In this document: positions 22,561 through 33,244 of the stretch, piece by piece | How the letters are laid out: each line of letters begins with the position of its first letter | Numbering within the stretch: the first letter of the stretch is position 1 | NCBI GenBank assembly: GCA_039621445.1 | Contig: CP154955.1 | Location: 21,565,823-21,629,822 of the forward strand | From: Euglena gracilis | Lineage: Eukaryota; Euglenida; Euglenophyceae; Euglenales | Direction of reading: 5' to 3' | DNA: 64,000 bases | Notes under the pieces: generated by a model | The model's input: the letters and a program-made list of their open reading frames with translations, nothing else | What the model was told of the DNA's origin: nothing | The model's database searches: none | Position numbers and translations under genes: made by a program

Positions 22561-24455
22561 GCATCGGCTGGTGGAAAACCCATGCCCCACCCAGAATCCT
22601 GAATCTCATTCTGCAAGGAGTGGAGCCAGATTTTCAAGGGGGGGCGTTACACACCTTAAAACAGCAAAAGTCCCCCCAGGAGGAAGCCCAGGCTCTCAGC
22701 ATCATGGAGGAATACATCAAAGAAAAGGCTGCAAAGGAAGTTCAACAGCAAGGGACTATGTTTTTGGTACCTTGGTTTGTAATCGAGAAAGCAGAACCTG
22801 GGGGAGGAAAAAAAGTGAGACTGATCTCAGATTGCAGAAAACTAAACAATTTTCTTCATGCCCCCCACTTCAAATTGGATCACTGGAAGGAAATTTTTCC
22901 ACAGCTGGAAAAAGGAATGTGGGCCACAAAAATCGACTTGAAAAATGCTTATTTTCATTTGGAACTGTCAGCAGCCATAAAACCATTCATAAGGATGGAA
23001 ATAGCAGGAAGAATATTTCAGATGGAAGGGGCCTGTTTTGGTCTAAGCACCCTCCCCTATCTTTGGATGCAGGTAATGCAAGTGTTTATGAAAAAATGAC
23101 GAAAACAGGGAATGTGGGTTTTGTTTAATCTGGACGACATTCTTCTGGTGGCAAAATCAAAGGCTTTGGCAGAAAACCAAACAAAAGTTCTGTTGCAGGA
23201 TCTGAAAGACAGTGGTATGACCATCAACTTCAAAAAGTCACAGACCACCCCAACACAAGCAGTTCAATATCTGGGATTTTCAGTGGATCTAAAAAATGGT
23301 TGTTTGCTGGTGCCCTCAGCAAAACTAAAATGTATCAGAAAAGAGTTGGGAAAATTTGTCACCCAAGACAACATGTCCTGCAGGAAGGCAGCTGCAATTT
23401 TGGGGCAGCTGAGAAGTTTCCTCACAGCCCTCCCTTGCCTGAGGGCTTTCACAGACAAACTGGTACAATTCACAGACCAGCACACCAGGATGGGTTGGGA
23501 CCAGAAAATCCCCATTCCCAAAGATGTCAAACAGCAGGTTCTAGAAGTAGGAAACTTATTAAGGTCCTGGGAGGGAAGAAAATTTCAAAACAAATGTCCT
23601 GTGAGAGAAATTCATTCAGACTCCTCCACTCAAGGGTGGGGGGAGCTGGACCTGACCACTGGTCAAAAAGTTCAAGAGTTCTGGAGATCAGAAATGGGCC
23701 TGCACATAAACATCAAGGAATTAAAAGCAGCTGTGGCAGCTACAAAAAGTTTAGCAAAGTCAGGGGAAAATGTCCTGCTAACAGTAGACAATCAAGTAGC
23801 TTACAGCTACTTAAGAAAAGGGGGGGGAAGGAAATCCCCCTTCAACACAATTTTGAGACCCTTTTTGCAGTGGTGTCACATAAACCAAGTAAATGTGATT
23901 CCAAACTGGGTCAAGTCAGAAGACATGCTAGCAGATGGCATTTCAAGGTGGGAAAAGGACAGGGGGGACTACACCCTAAAAAAGTCTGTGTTTCTGCACA
24001 TCTTGAGAATTTTCTCCTCAAACAATTTTTTCCCCAAAGTGGACATGTTTGCCAGCCCAGGAAACGCACAACTGCCACAGTTTGTCAGCAGATGGCCTCA
24101 TCACCAGGCCATAGCTGTGAATGCCCTGGAGTGCCCACTGGAAAAATTTGGGGAGGTTTATGCAAACCCCCCCTGGACATTAATCTTACCATGGTTGGTG
24201 AGATTGAGGAACAACCCTCAGCTGACTTGTCTGATGGTGGTTCCATTCTGGGTTGGGAGTGTGTGGTGGCCCCTGTTAACAAGAATGATCGTAAGAAAGA
24301 GCCCTGTGATTCAGATTCAACCTCAATGGGGGTTGTTCCAAAACTGCCTGGGGGAGATCATGCCCCCCACCAGATGGCCCCTCCTCTGTGTGCTGTTATC
24401 AGGGAGGGTTTACAAAGAAAACAAGTTCCACCTGAAAATATCACATTGTATTTGA
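22254..24455 (+). pseudogene. DIRS element 1 reverse transcriptase - RNase H - Dam-like domain (one nonsense codon)
   Basis: The frame reads through RT motifs LISDCRKLNN, ATKIDLKNAYFHLEL (motif A Asp) and ACFGLSTLPYL, then an in-frame TGA at 23,097-23,099, then motif C as NLDDILL, where the first position is Asn (23,127-23,129) and the second element here has Tyr. RNase H follows (IHSDSSTQGWGELD, HINIKELKAAV, LLTVDNQVAYSYL, MLADGISRW). A Dam-like methyltransferase-type domain comes next (VDMFASPGNAQLPQFVSRW ... VYANPPWTLI ... MVVPFWVGSVWW). The TGA aligns with a Trp codon in the second element, so it looks like a single G-to-A change. As written, no complete enzyme is made. Confidence 0.9.
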
Positions 24456-25576
24456 ACAGTCTGAAAAGTTTGAACAGGTATGAAAAAGGATTTCAGGCTC
24501 TGTGGAGTTTGTGTGTGCAGGGAGGGGTGCAACCCCCTTTGATGACAGTGGATGAGACAGCCAGCTGGATTTTGAAACTGGCCCAGGACTCCCCTCATCA
24601 AGCAAGAAATGCTTACAGTGCTGTGTTGTTGATTCCTGGGTGGGAGGCTGTGAGGTTTTCCCCTCTCATCAAAAAAGCAAAACTTCTGTGGGCTTCTGCA
24701 GGGGAAAAATATTCCACATTCTGGGATGCTAAGGATGTCATTCAGAAACTCCTTGCAACCCCCCTCAACTGGGATAGTATCCAGGAGATTCGTGACAGAA
24801 CCATTCTGTCCCTGCGCCTGTTTCACTTATGCAGGTCAATAGATTTGCAAAGACTACAAAGATCAAAGTCAATTATGGGAAACAATTTCTTCATCAAGCT
24901 GAGGCGTAAAGGCCAGCTGAGAGCCAGATTCGAACAGCTCATGACATTGCCAAAATCTCTGCAGACTGTATGTCCCACTGCTTTATTGTGCAGGTTGGTG
25001 TCTTTGACTGCCTCCCAGGGTGTGCAGGGGGGGGCCATGTTTTTATCATTAAATCCCCCATACGCACCACTGACTTCAAACAGTTTGGGTAGGATCACAA
25101 AGAATCTGCTGACCCAGTTGGGGGTACCCACATCATTTTTTGGGGCTCACAGCACCAGGGGGGCAGCAGTAAAAATGTACAAGTCTTTGGGTTTATCGTC
25201 AGAAATGGTGTGTGAGTTAGGGGGCTGGAAAAATACAGAGGCTTTTGCCAAACATTACCTCAGATTGGGTGCAGCAAAGGCTGCTGGAGATTCGTTGGCA
25301 AAACAGTTGGTTGGAAAAAGCTTTGGGGTGCACAGAGTCCCATCGAGCCAAAGTGCGGAGCAAGGGGGGTCCAGTAGTCCCGGGGAAACCCATGACCAGG
25401 GACGGAGGGACCTCACTTGCGAAGCACAAAGGCAAGATGGGCCCACCCCCCCCTCCCCAAAAAAGGTCCACCCAGGGGGGGGGTCCACCAGGTTCCGGTT
25501 TACCGATCCAGCCAACTGCCGACGACGACCAAGCAGTAAGGGGAAGACGCGGAGCAAAAAACACAAACAACAATAG
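24360..25576 (+). CDS. DIRS element 1 tyrosine recombinase
   Basis: Overlaps the end of the previous ORF in the +2 frame. It has an N-terminal helical domain (LYLNSLKSLNRYEKGFQALW ... QARNAYSAVLLIPGW) and a catalytic domain with the box I arginine in SLRLFHLCRSIDL, then HSTRG (His-x-x-Arg), the second-box Trp in ELGGWKN, and the nucleophile Tyr in KHYLRL near 25,255. All catalytic residues of the superfamily appear present. The last ~80 codons run through the internal complementary region and into the right repeat, where codon choice is constrained. The start codon is not clear; the frame is open from 23,300. Confidence 0.88.
25337..25441 (+). repeat. DIRS element 1 internal complementary region
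   Basis: Two abutting segments: 25,337-25,371 is the reverse complement of the left outer end (21,176-21,210), and 25,372-25,441 is the reverse complement of the right outer end (25,596-25,665). In DIRS replication this region acts as the splint that lets both ends be completed and joined into a circle. Matches are exact over 35 and 70 bases. Confidence 0.95.
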
Positions 25577-25665
25577 CCGGCGAGGAAAGACAGGTCCCAT
25601 CTTGCCTTTGTGCTTCGCAAGTGAGGTCCCTCCGTCCCTGGTCATGGGTTTCCCCGGGACTACTG
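25531..25665 (+). repeat. DIRS element 1, right terminal repeat
   Basis: 25,531-25,601 pairs exactly with the left repeat. 25,596-25,665 is the unique outer part copied in the internal complementary region. Confidence 0.93.
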
Positions 25666-26221
25666 AAACCGCACGATTTCCCTTCCGGAATAAAAAGGAT
25701 GTAAGCTCAAACCGCTATTGAAGTAGTCCAGGTCGGGGGGGGGGGAAAGTTAGGAGAGGTGCGCTGCGCACTCCATCGAGAAAAACTGACCCGGGGGGGG
25801 AGGAAAACTGGCGGGGCAGGACCTCCCTAGGACAAAAAAGCTTCCACGGGGCCGCGTCGGAGCAGCATCTTCAGCCGCCGCCGGCGAGGCGGCGCCAGGC
25901 AGCGATCGTGCTTACCGACGGGGGGGTGAGTGCCACAGGGTTCCGGCCCCTAGAAGGCGCACCCCCGGGGGGGGGGGGTCCGGGGGGACCCAGAAAATTT
26001 TAGTTGAAAATCCCCTTTTCTGGGCGGGCCCCCGGCGCCGTCGGCGCCGGGGTCGGAGGAGGGTACCTGCTATGGGAAGGCACCCCCTAAAACCCTGCTC
26101 CCCCCCCCTAAAGGGGGGTCGGATCGGGTGCTATGGGGTGCCTGCCCCTAGGAACCCCCCCCGTGGGGTAGGCACCCGGCTAAGCACAAGCCTGGCGGCG
26201 ATGCCTGGCTCAAAGCGGCAC
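25666..26221 (-). repeat. Spacer with inverted GC hairpin repeat
   Basis: Separates the two DIRS elements. From about 25,960 to 26,200 it is a reverse-complement relative of 17,990-18,330, including the hairpin GGCGCCGTCGGCGCC and the edge GGCTAAGCACAAGCC. Confidence 0.7.
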
Positions 26222-26386
26222 CATAGTCTACACAGAAAAAAAACTCCGGCGAGCAAGGCCAGACTCTCCTTTCTGGGATGCGCACGCCCCCCAGAGCACC
26301 CGGAGGCGGAGGAAGGGACACCGAGGGCGAAGCACAAAGCCTATCTGAGCCGAGGTGTCTCTATTTAAGACTTCTGGCCAGGGGCA
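26222..26386 (-). repeat. Partial DIRS terminus, extra copy
   Basis: The 32-base block around GACACCGAGGGCGAAGCACA (26,310-26,342) is repeated identically at 26,413-26,445 in the true terminus of element 2. An ACTCCGGCGAGCAAGGCC stretch also resembles the neighbouring terminal repeat. This looks like the end of another related element or a duplicated terminus. Confidence 0.55.
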
Positions 26387-27661
26387 TCGTACTCCCTCGA
26401 GTAAAAACGACAAGGGAGGAAGGGACACCGAGGGCGAAGCACAAAGACCTTGCGAGGCCATGCCTTGCTCGCCGGCGCTGTTGTTTGGATTGTTTGGGTG
26501 CGCTGGGTTAGGAGGTCCCGCTTAGTGCCGCCTCGCCGGAGTTGGCTGACGATGCTGCTCCGACTGGGCGACGTGACTTCTTGCCCCTGGGGGGTGTCCC
26601 CCCCCTCCCCCCCCTGGCCCCCACTCTCTGACCGAGGGCTTTTGAAGACAATTTTTCTTTTACGGGTGGGGGGGTCGGGCTCACAAGGTCTTTGTGCTTC
26701 GCCCTTGGTGTCCCTTCCTCCCTTGTCGTTTTTACTCGAGGGAGTACGAGACACTTCGGGCTCCGCACTTTGCCCTTGTGAGGCCAGATTGTGCACTGAA
26801 ATTAGGGGGGCCAGGGCATGTTCCAGGGCACCTTGGGCACCAAGTCGTTGATAGTGGGCTGTAAAAGCCTCCACCCCCCTCCACTGGCCAATTTCGCAAA
26901 CTTCTTGGGCAGAAAGGCCCAATTTTTTGAGTAAACCGACTCCTGCTCCTCTGGTGGAGTGGGCCCCCCACACCTGGGGGGTCATCCCATGCTTGGCCAA
27001 AATATCTTTTGTGATGGAAGCAACAGTGTCAGCACTTATGGCCCTGAAGGGGTTTTTTTTATGAAATCAGCAGGGGGCCCCCAGGTCTGACGAATAAACG
27101 TGTTGCAGCAACATAGTACATCATTAAATGAAATGGGCTTATTTGGGGACATTGGGGAATGGACACCACCCTTTCCCATTTATGGAATTTTTGTCCTATA
27201 CGCTTAATCTTGATGTAGGGTGCCCTACCCAACACACTGGTGGTTCGTTTGACTTGTGCCAAATCTGATGATCGGTATAAACAGAGGATGCGTGAACAAA
27301 AAATCAGTTGTGTACGCAATATACAAATATCAGTGGGCATAGGCGCCTTTGCCAGCCCCAGGAGGATTGGGAGGAGATCCCAAAATGCCCCATACTTCTC
27401 CAAGTTTTGGTTCCAAAGCCTCTTGTTGGGGGTTAACAGAGTGTGGAATCTCAGCCCACCAAACCCAGGAATCAAAAGCATTGCACTATAGGCATTATGG
27501 GCTTGGGCCTTGGAAAATTGGAATAATTGTATTAAAGCGTCAGCCACTTGGTCAGTGGTGGCTTCTGGGGGGGGCACCCCTATTTGTTCCAAAATTACCC
27601 ACAGAAGTGCAAAAGCACTCTGATAACGCTTTACACTGGGGTTTCTCCCAGGAAATCTTCA
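26365..27661 (-). pseudogene. DIRS element 2 tyrosine recombinase (frameshifted)
   Basis: Two open segments in different frames. 27,059-27,592 contains the N-terminal region and the box I arginine (CSRILCLYRSSDL). 26,365-27,000 contains AHSTRGAGV, IGQWRGVEAF and HYQRLGAQ, the His-x-x-Arg, Trp and Tyr of the second box. The break lies at an A/T homopolymer near 27,052-27,060. A TGA at 27,659-27,661 separates the N-terminus from upstream frame. Catalytic residues survive, but the reading frame does not. Confidence 0.85.
26684..26786 (-). repeat. DIRS element 2 internal complementary region
   Basis: 26,684-26,749 matches the right outer end in reverse complement over 66 bases. The adjoining part contains GCTCCGCACTTTG, which is also present in the left terminus of element 1, supporting common descent of the termini. 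Confidence 0.85.
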
Positions 27662-29897
27662 ATGGTTTTTAAACTGAATTTGTTTCCCCTCCAAAATTTG
27701 CCTGAGCAAATCATGCAAAGCAGGGGCCACCTGGGGGGGTGGCATTTGTTCCCCCCTGCAATTGGTGAACATATCCCTGTAGGGGGTGATTTTCAGGCAG
27801 GGGGTCCCTGGTACTTTAATTTTTATTAATTGGGGCCACCATGTGGCTGAATACCAGTAGGGGGTGACCATCAAAACTTTGGTCTGGGGAAACATTTTCT
27901 ACCTGGGTAAAATTTTTTGAATTATTGACCAGGGGGGGGTTTGCATAAAGATCCCCCATGCTGTCCAGTGGACATTGTAATGCATTTACCGCTGTGGCTT
28001 CCCAATGGGGCCACCTGGCCACAAATTTGGGCAGTTTTTTGTTGCCTGGGGAGGCAAATATATCTGTTTCCAGATTTATGAAATCTTTGAACTGCTGTCT
28101 TAACCATTGAAAAAGTTGGGGGTCTAAAGAATAATCCCCCCTGTCCATTTCCCATCTGCTGATGTGGTCTGCTAGGCATTCCTTTGAAGGCACCCAGTTG
28201 ACTTGGAGGTTTACTTGGTGCTCCATGCACCACTTGAAAAATGATCTTAGCATTTTGTTGAAGGGGTCCTTTCTGCCCCCACCTTTTGTTAGGTAAAAGT
28301 AAATTACCTGGTTGTCTACTGACAAGGAAACGATTTCCCCAGGTTTGCTCAAACTTTTCACAGTGCTGATTGCTGCACTGAGCTCCTTTACATTGATGTG
28401 CAAAATGGAGTCTTTTCTCCAAAATTCCTGCACAATTTCTCCTGTGTGGATGTCTAGCCCCCCCCAGGCATGGGTGCTGCTGTCTGAGTGCAACATTCTG
28501 GTTGCATTTTGGGGGAAGGGTCTGCCCCCCCAGGTGTCCAGCAGAATTTTTATTTCCCTTAATTGGGCTTTGATTTCCTGGGAAATGTGGTGTTTTGAGT
28601 CCCAGGGGGCTGTGGACTTTGCCACCAAAAAATTTGCTAGGGTGTCTGTAAAAGCCCTTAAAAAGGGCAGGGCCATTAGGTTGCATCTTATTTGGCCCAA
28701 AATGGCAGCCAACTGCCTTTTTGACATGTAATCTTTTTTCACGATTTTTCCCAGCTCCTTTTTTACGGTTTTGACTTTCAGGGGGGGCACCTGTAGCTTT
28801 CCTTCCTGGAAGTTCAGTTGAAAACCCAGATGGGTTACCACTTGTGTGGGCTGGAGGGTGGACTTTTTTATATTGATTTTGAACCCAGAATCCAGCAAAT
28901 CTTTGACAACTCTGTTCAGGTGATTTTGCAATGTGTTTTGGGTGGGGGCCACCAGCAAAATGTCGTCCAGGTAAATAAACACGTGGATGCCTCTTTTTCT
29001 CCACAGCTTTTCGAACGCTTTTATCACTGACATGAAAATTTGGGGCATTACATTTAGCCCAAAGCAGCCTGTTTGAAATTCCCAGGTCTGCCCCCCCACC
29101 TGATGCCTTAAAAATGGCCTTAGGCCTGGACCTAATGGAATATGAAAATAGGCATCCTTTAGGTCTATTTTTGCTGCCCAGTGGCCTTTTTCCAAAACTG
29201 GAAAAATGTGCTGGATATGATCCAGCTTGAGAGGTTTTACTTGAAACTGCTCATTTATTTCTCTGCAGTCGCTGATCATTCTCCACTTGGTTGTTCCCCC
29301 TTCTGGTTTTGAAATTAAAAACCATGGGATCAAATGCTGGGTTTTTGAGTCCCAAACTCGTTTCACTGCCCCAGTTTTTTCGTAATCCAACAGGATTTTT
29401 TCTGCCTGGTTCAGGTCCAGGTTGGCTCTGGGTTTTGGGTGGGTGGACAATTTTGGGGGATTCACCCAGGGGGGTTGAATTCCATTTTTTATCAATTGAC
29501 ATGTTGCTGGGGGGCATTTTTTGTCCACCATTTTAGACGTTTCTGAAGTCTCTGGTACAGGGGGGTGTCTCCCCATTTTTCCTCCATGGAGTGTATTTTC
29601 CCAACTAGATGATTTTCTGGGAGCTGGGTGGGGGGTGTTGGACATTGCACCCCTGGTGCCACTAGGGATTGAGTATTCTCTAAAGGAGGCTGGGGGGGTG
29701 TGCATGCTCTGCTCACAGACTCTCTGATCCTCCACTTTGTCATTGGCGTTGTCGATTGACATACCAGAGGGGCCCCATTTTGGGTCTCCCCCTTGTTTTG
29801 GTTTGCCCCTGCCATGGGCATTGACAAAGAATTTTGAGGGGGGGTTGCCCCCTTGTCCTCCACTGCCCCTGTGGGGGCATCTTCCTGGGGCTGCCAC
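27662..29897 (-). pseudogene. DIRS element 2 reverse transcriptase - RNase H - Dam-like domain
   Basis: An open 693-codon frame from 29,897 to 27,816 contains RMISDCREINEQF, AAKIDLKDAYFHIPL, GCFGLNVMPQ and an intact YLDDILL, then RNase H (LHSDSSTHAWGGLD, HINVKELSAAI, SLSVDNQVIYFYL, CLADHISRW). The Dam-like domain begins DIFASPGNKKLPKFVARW and reaches DLYANPP. It then shifts frame at an eight-base C run (plus-strand G run 27,932-27,939). The correct frame continues below it with VTPYWYSATWWP but is first broken by a TAG at 27,899-27,901. Confidence 0.88.
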
Positions 29898-29931
29898 CGT
29901 ACATTGAAACCCCCTGCTGGGGGACAGCCTT

Positions 29932-30255
29932 CTAGCTTATGGGGGTTCTACCCTTCTGATAATTGATGGCCCCAGTGGCCTTGATGATAATTCTGGCCCC
30001 ACTGGCCTTCTTGATGTCCCCATTGACTTCTCTTTGATCTTTGGCGCCATGCCCATTGAAAATCTTGGGGGGCCTCTGGGGGCCAATCCTTTTCCCCTGA
30101 TGGGGTTTGTGATGAAGAAATGGTTGGGGGAGTGTTGTGGACCTGTCCTGCCCCTGCCACTGGGCATCTGTTTGTGGAATCGGCCACCCTGGCCTTGGTA
30201 TTATTGGCCACCCTGGCCTTTGTTCCATCGGCCGCCATGGCCATTGCTGTTGTGG
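29932..30255 (-). pseudogene. DIRS element 2 gag C-terminal fragment
   Basis: A Gly/Arg/Gln/Lys-rich basic tail (for example HGGRWNKGQGGQ and repeated WP units) resembles the nucleic-acid-binding end of DIRS gag. The N-terminal gag is absent. Confidence 0.5.
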
Positions 30256-30600
30256 CCGCCATACGGCGTGCGGGGCAACGGCGACGGGCTGCGGGCTAGG
30301 ACGGTCGCGTGGGTGCGTGTGCTTAGCGCTGCGATCTCGCTTGCTTCGGTGCCGGCGATGACCCATCGGGGGTCGTCGTGGAAGTGGAGCGCATCCCGCC
30401 AGGGTTGCACATCCAGCCTGTGCTCCTTCAGCCAGGGGTAACCCAGAATCAGGTCACATCCTATATCACCGTCATGGACGGTGATCTGGCTGTGTGTGTA
30501 CCAGGCACGTCCCAGCTCTGTAGGATATCTGCGGAGTGGGTTCTGTGACGGTCACACCACTGTGGAAAACCACAGCTGGTAGGATCGTGGCAGACCCTTC
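30256..30600 (-). pseudogene. Ty3/gypsy protease-region fragment
   Basis: The minus-strand frame around 30,440-30,250 reads ILGYPWLKEHRLDVQPWRDA then LHFHDD, typical of the C-terminal part of a retropepsin domain where the flap-distal I(L/V)G.(P)WL signature precedes the reverse transcriptase linker. The upstream part (SYRAGTCLVHT) is in another frame. The catalytic Asp-Ser/Thr-Gly is not found. The fragment is fused directly to the DIRS gag remnant. Confidence 0.6.
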
Positions 30601-32019
30601 TGGGATCTGCCCCTGGACACGTCAGCACTTTTCTCTCCTTCCCCCAAAGGTGGTATTCTATTCTTCACTGTCATTCTTCCAAAGTTTGACCATTGGTTTT
30701 GCCAGAGAGAAAAACCCTCGGAACAGTCGAACTTGATCTCAGAAGAAACTTCTGAGTCTTTGCTTTGGGCTTTGCTTCTTGGGGAATTGGGAAGAAAAGG
30801 GGAAAACCACTTTTCGTTACTCCAAAGACTTTTTCCTACCATAAGCAGGCTGCGCACCAAGGCGAAAGCGAAAGGCTTTTGCAGAAAGTCCCAAAAAGGG
30901 GAAAAGGGAAAGCTTTGGACGTACACTTGGTAGCAGATTTAGGCAACGATCCTACACAGACGTTCCAGACAGAGAAACTCTGTGGGTGACTGGTGGTGAG
31001 GATCGTACTGCGCCGTGAAACACGGTGACAGTACTGTTCCTGGCCCCTAGCCAACCTTTAAGCAAGGATACAGGCCTCAGAAGGCTCTGTTCGGTAATCG
31101 ACGACACAACCTTTCTGGTCCCTGTTTCTCTGCTTGTTTGTGTGAATTTTTTGGGTTTTTGCCTTTTTACCCATCTCAAAAGATGCAGAGCACAAGCCCC
31201 AACCCCAAATTTTATTGTGATTTGTTGATGAGTTCATTCTGCAATTGTGATGAAGATTGCGGGGATTGGAACGGTTCGAATGAAACAAGTTCCAATTCCC
31301 GACCACCCAAGCAAGAAGAAGGCAATTTAACTCATTTGTCATTGTCAAAAGGCGAAACCCCTATGACACACACTCATTTTTTTGCTTTGCCTGTTGAAGG
31401 CAAAAAAATGGTTGTGGTTCATTTACAAACAAACCACAGTTAATTTTTTCTGCTCACAATTTTTAGCCAACCCCTCCAAAATGGGATTTATGCTCTTTGG
31501 GAGAAGGAGGAGGTTGCTGATTTTCCTGTTTCATCCCCTCCCGTCCCATCCCATCCCATCCCATCCAATCCCTCCCATCCCATTGCAACCATTTTCCGTA
31601 GCCTTCTCTGCCACCTGCGATGGCACAAAGCCCAGCTGTTGTGCGCTGGGGAATACCACAGTGTGTCCGTTGGGCAGTGTGGTGCAAAGATGTTTGTTGC
31701 GGCGTTTTTTTTTTTTGCATTTGTGCTTGATGCTTTTGGGTGCTTCTGCCCCTCCCCTCTTTGGAAGGTGGCTCCGTTCTGCCATGCACAACGGGTGGGT
31801 GCCTGTTTATGAAGTCAATGTTTTGCTTGAATCCTGCCCCAAGGGTGTCTTCCCCCCCCCCGGTCGGTAAGCACAAGCATGGTTGGGGAACGGGTTAGGG
31901 CTGGGAATGAGACCTGGGAGGGGATCATGCCTTCCTGCCATCGGCGCCGCAGTGCAGGGCGGCCACCCCCCCCCCCCGCATGCGGTCCGCACACCGGCTG
32001 GCCCCACCCCCGCCAGCGT
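30601..32019. other. Unassigned region upstream of candidate exons
   Basis: Open segments here have no recognised domain. A CCCATC-rich short tandem (31,541-31,580) and a C run plus GGTAAGCACAAGCATGG (31,853-31,882; the edge of the hairpin repeat) are present. Confidence 0.5.
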
Positions 32020-32110
32020 CAAGACGGAGGCCACCCCCTTCCGCTGGGACGCCCTGAGCCAGGGCAGCGCCGCCAAGCCCAGCTCGCTGCTGCCGCTGCT
32101 GGCCGCAGAA
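32020..32110 (+). CDS. Candidate host exon, unknown protein
   Basis: GC-rich open segment reading VKTEATPFRWDALSQGSAA and KPSSLLPLLAAE between an acceptor (CCCCCGCCAG) and a donor (GCAGAA|GTGCCG). VKTE fits the sumoylation consensus, but no domain is recognised. Supported by base composition and splice sites only. Confidence 0.45.
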
Positions 32111-32762
32111 GTGCCGTTGCCACCGCCACCAACGTGAACCGTGCAGGAAGGGCTTTGGCTTGGGTGTTTGTTCCCCACTCATCTTTGTTTTTTTTTAAAC
32201 AAAACTCTGCTTTTATTACGGACAGGTGGGGCAGAGTTTTGCCCCTCCTCCGAAAAGTCAAATATTCTCTTTGGAACATCACACGGGCTTGCTTTTTTGT
32301 GTGCCAGAAATACAGCAGCAGCCACAAATTTTTCTGTGTATGTGTGCGTGTGCGTCGTGCGTGCACGCGTGTGCAGAAAATTGCGCGACAGAAAGCATGC
32401 CGCTGCATGGTGCGCTTCCAACTTCTGGGGACGGAACGCATCCGTTTGGCCAAGCACCTCCCCGGGCAGCCTCCTCAACCAGCCCAATGTTCTTTCTCGA
32501 GGGTACGGCAGCCATCCTCAAGAGGGTGGGTCAAGTGGGTACGAAGTGTTTCCTTCACGCAGCTCCAATATGTTCACAGACAGTTGTCCCCACAGCGTCC
32601 ACGGGCTGGTGATGTGTTGCCCCACTCTCTACTGTCCCATTATCTCAAAATGCGTTTCCAAAAGGCTGCCTCTGACTGTGGGCGCAGGACCCCTGTACCC
32701 ATCCGTCCCGCCCAGATGCTGGCGTGATGGGATGGCGATCCATCCAGAGGTTTGCGCAATGG

Positions 32763-32865
32763 AATGATGATGATGGTGATGCTGCTGCTGCTGATGATGA
32801 TGATGATGGTGGTGGTGGTTGTGGTGATGATGATGATGATGATGATGATGAAGATGATTCAATCT
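32763..32865. repeat. Trinucleotide repeat (GAT/GCT/GGT)
   Basis: About 100 bases of GATGAT with short GCT and GGT blocks. It translates as His or Asp runs; no gene is implied. Confidence 0.9.
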
Positions 32866-32959
32866 ATGTCGTGTCCCTGATTCGGTGTCCCTGACGCCGG
32901 TTCGGGAGTGAAGCCGGTCCCAAACCAAACGCGAACTGAACGCGACAAATAGCGCAGCA

Positions 32960-33120
32960 AATGAGCCAGTGGCCCCAGTGGAGCCAGCCAGCCGTCCTTG
33001 GACCGCCAAGGGGCGGCGGCGGTAGGCCCTCGCATGCCACCGCCTGTCTGTCCAACTGCCCCGCCACCGCTTTTGGGTTCAGCGCCGGACGAAGACATTG
33101 ATCAACTGGAGCTGGATTGA
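32960..33120 (+). CDS. Candidate terminal exon, unknown proline-rich protein
   Basis: The frame ends MPPPVCPTAPPPLLGSAPDE then DIDQLELD and TGA at 33,118-33,120. The Pro-rich segment with an acidic C-terminus and high GC suggest a real C-terminal exon of a + strand gene, possibly the same as the exon at 32,020. The left boundary is not resolved, and a CGCCGGTTCGGG repeat fragment lies just upstream (32,895). Confidence 0.4.
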
Positions 33121-33244
33121 ATGCAAGGCTTTTCTGGGGCTAGGGAAGTTTCCAGACTCCATCCCGCCTGCATCTTGGTTGTATGACTGCTTCCTGCTTG
33201 GCTCTGATGGTCAGCCAATGATGCTAATTTTCTCAGAGTAATTG

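Larger units (their letters stand above)
21176..25665 (+). mobile_element. DIRS-type tyrosine-recombinase retrotransposon, element 1
   Basis: This 4.49-kb element shows the complete DIRS layout: left inverted terminal repeat, gag, reverse transcriptase/RNase H, Dam-like domain, tyrosine recombinase, internal complementary region and right terminal repeat. The family replicates through an RNA and integrates as a circle using a tyrosine recombinase, not an integrase, so no target duplication is expected and none is seen. The left end is set at GACCCCCC and the right end at GACTACTG by their exact complement inside the element. Damage includes a nonsense codon and a motif C substitution in the reverse transcriptase. 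Confidence 0.95.
26387..30255 (-). mobile_element. DIRS-type retrotransposon, element 2, 5'-truncated
   Basis: A second DIRS element on the opposite strand, clearly a different family from element 1 (similar domains, substantially divergent protein). Its right terminus is at 26,387: 26,387-26,452 is the exact reverse complement of 26,684-26,749, the second half of an internal complementary region. The partner of the first half (26,752-26,786) should be the left terminal repeat, but no match exists upstream. The element is therefore cut off inside its gag at about 30,255, where gypsy-type sequence starts. Frameshifts and stop codons mark it as inactive. Confidence 0.9.

Noticed and set aside
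22560-23128. Continuation of the DIRS gag frame to 23,128
   Set aside because: It overlaps the conserved reverse transcriptase in another frame and shows no conserved content there; likely shadow.
23300-24350. N-terminal 350 codons of the open frame that ends in the tyrosine recombinase
   Set aside because: They lie over RNase H and the Dam-like domain in another frame. Only the part from about 24,360 has recombinase sequence.
32629-33009. Minus-strand ORF with a poly-His run
   Set aside because: The His run is the GAT/GGT trinucleotide repeat, and the rest lacks any domain.
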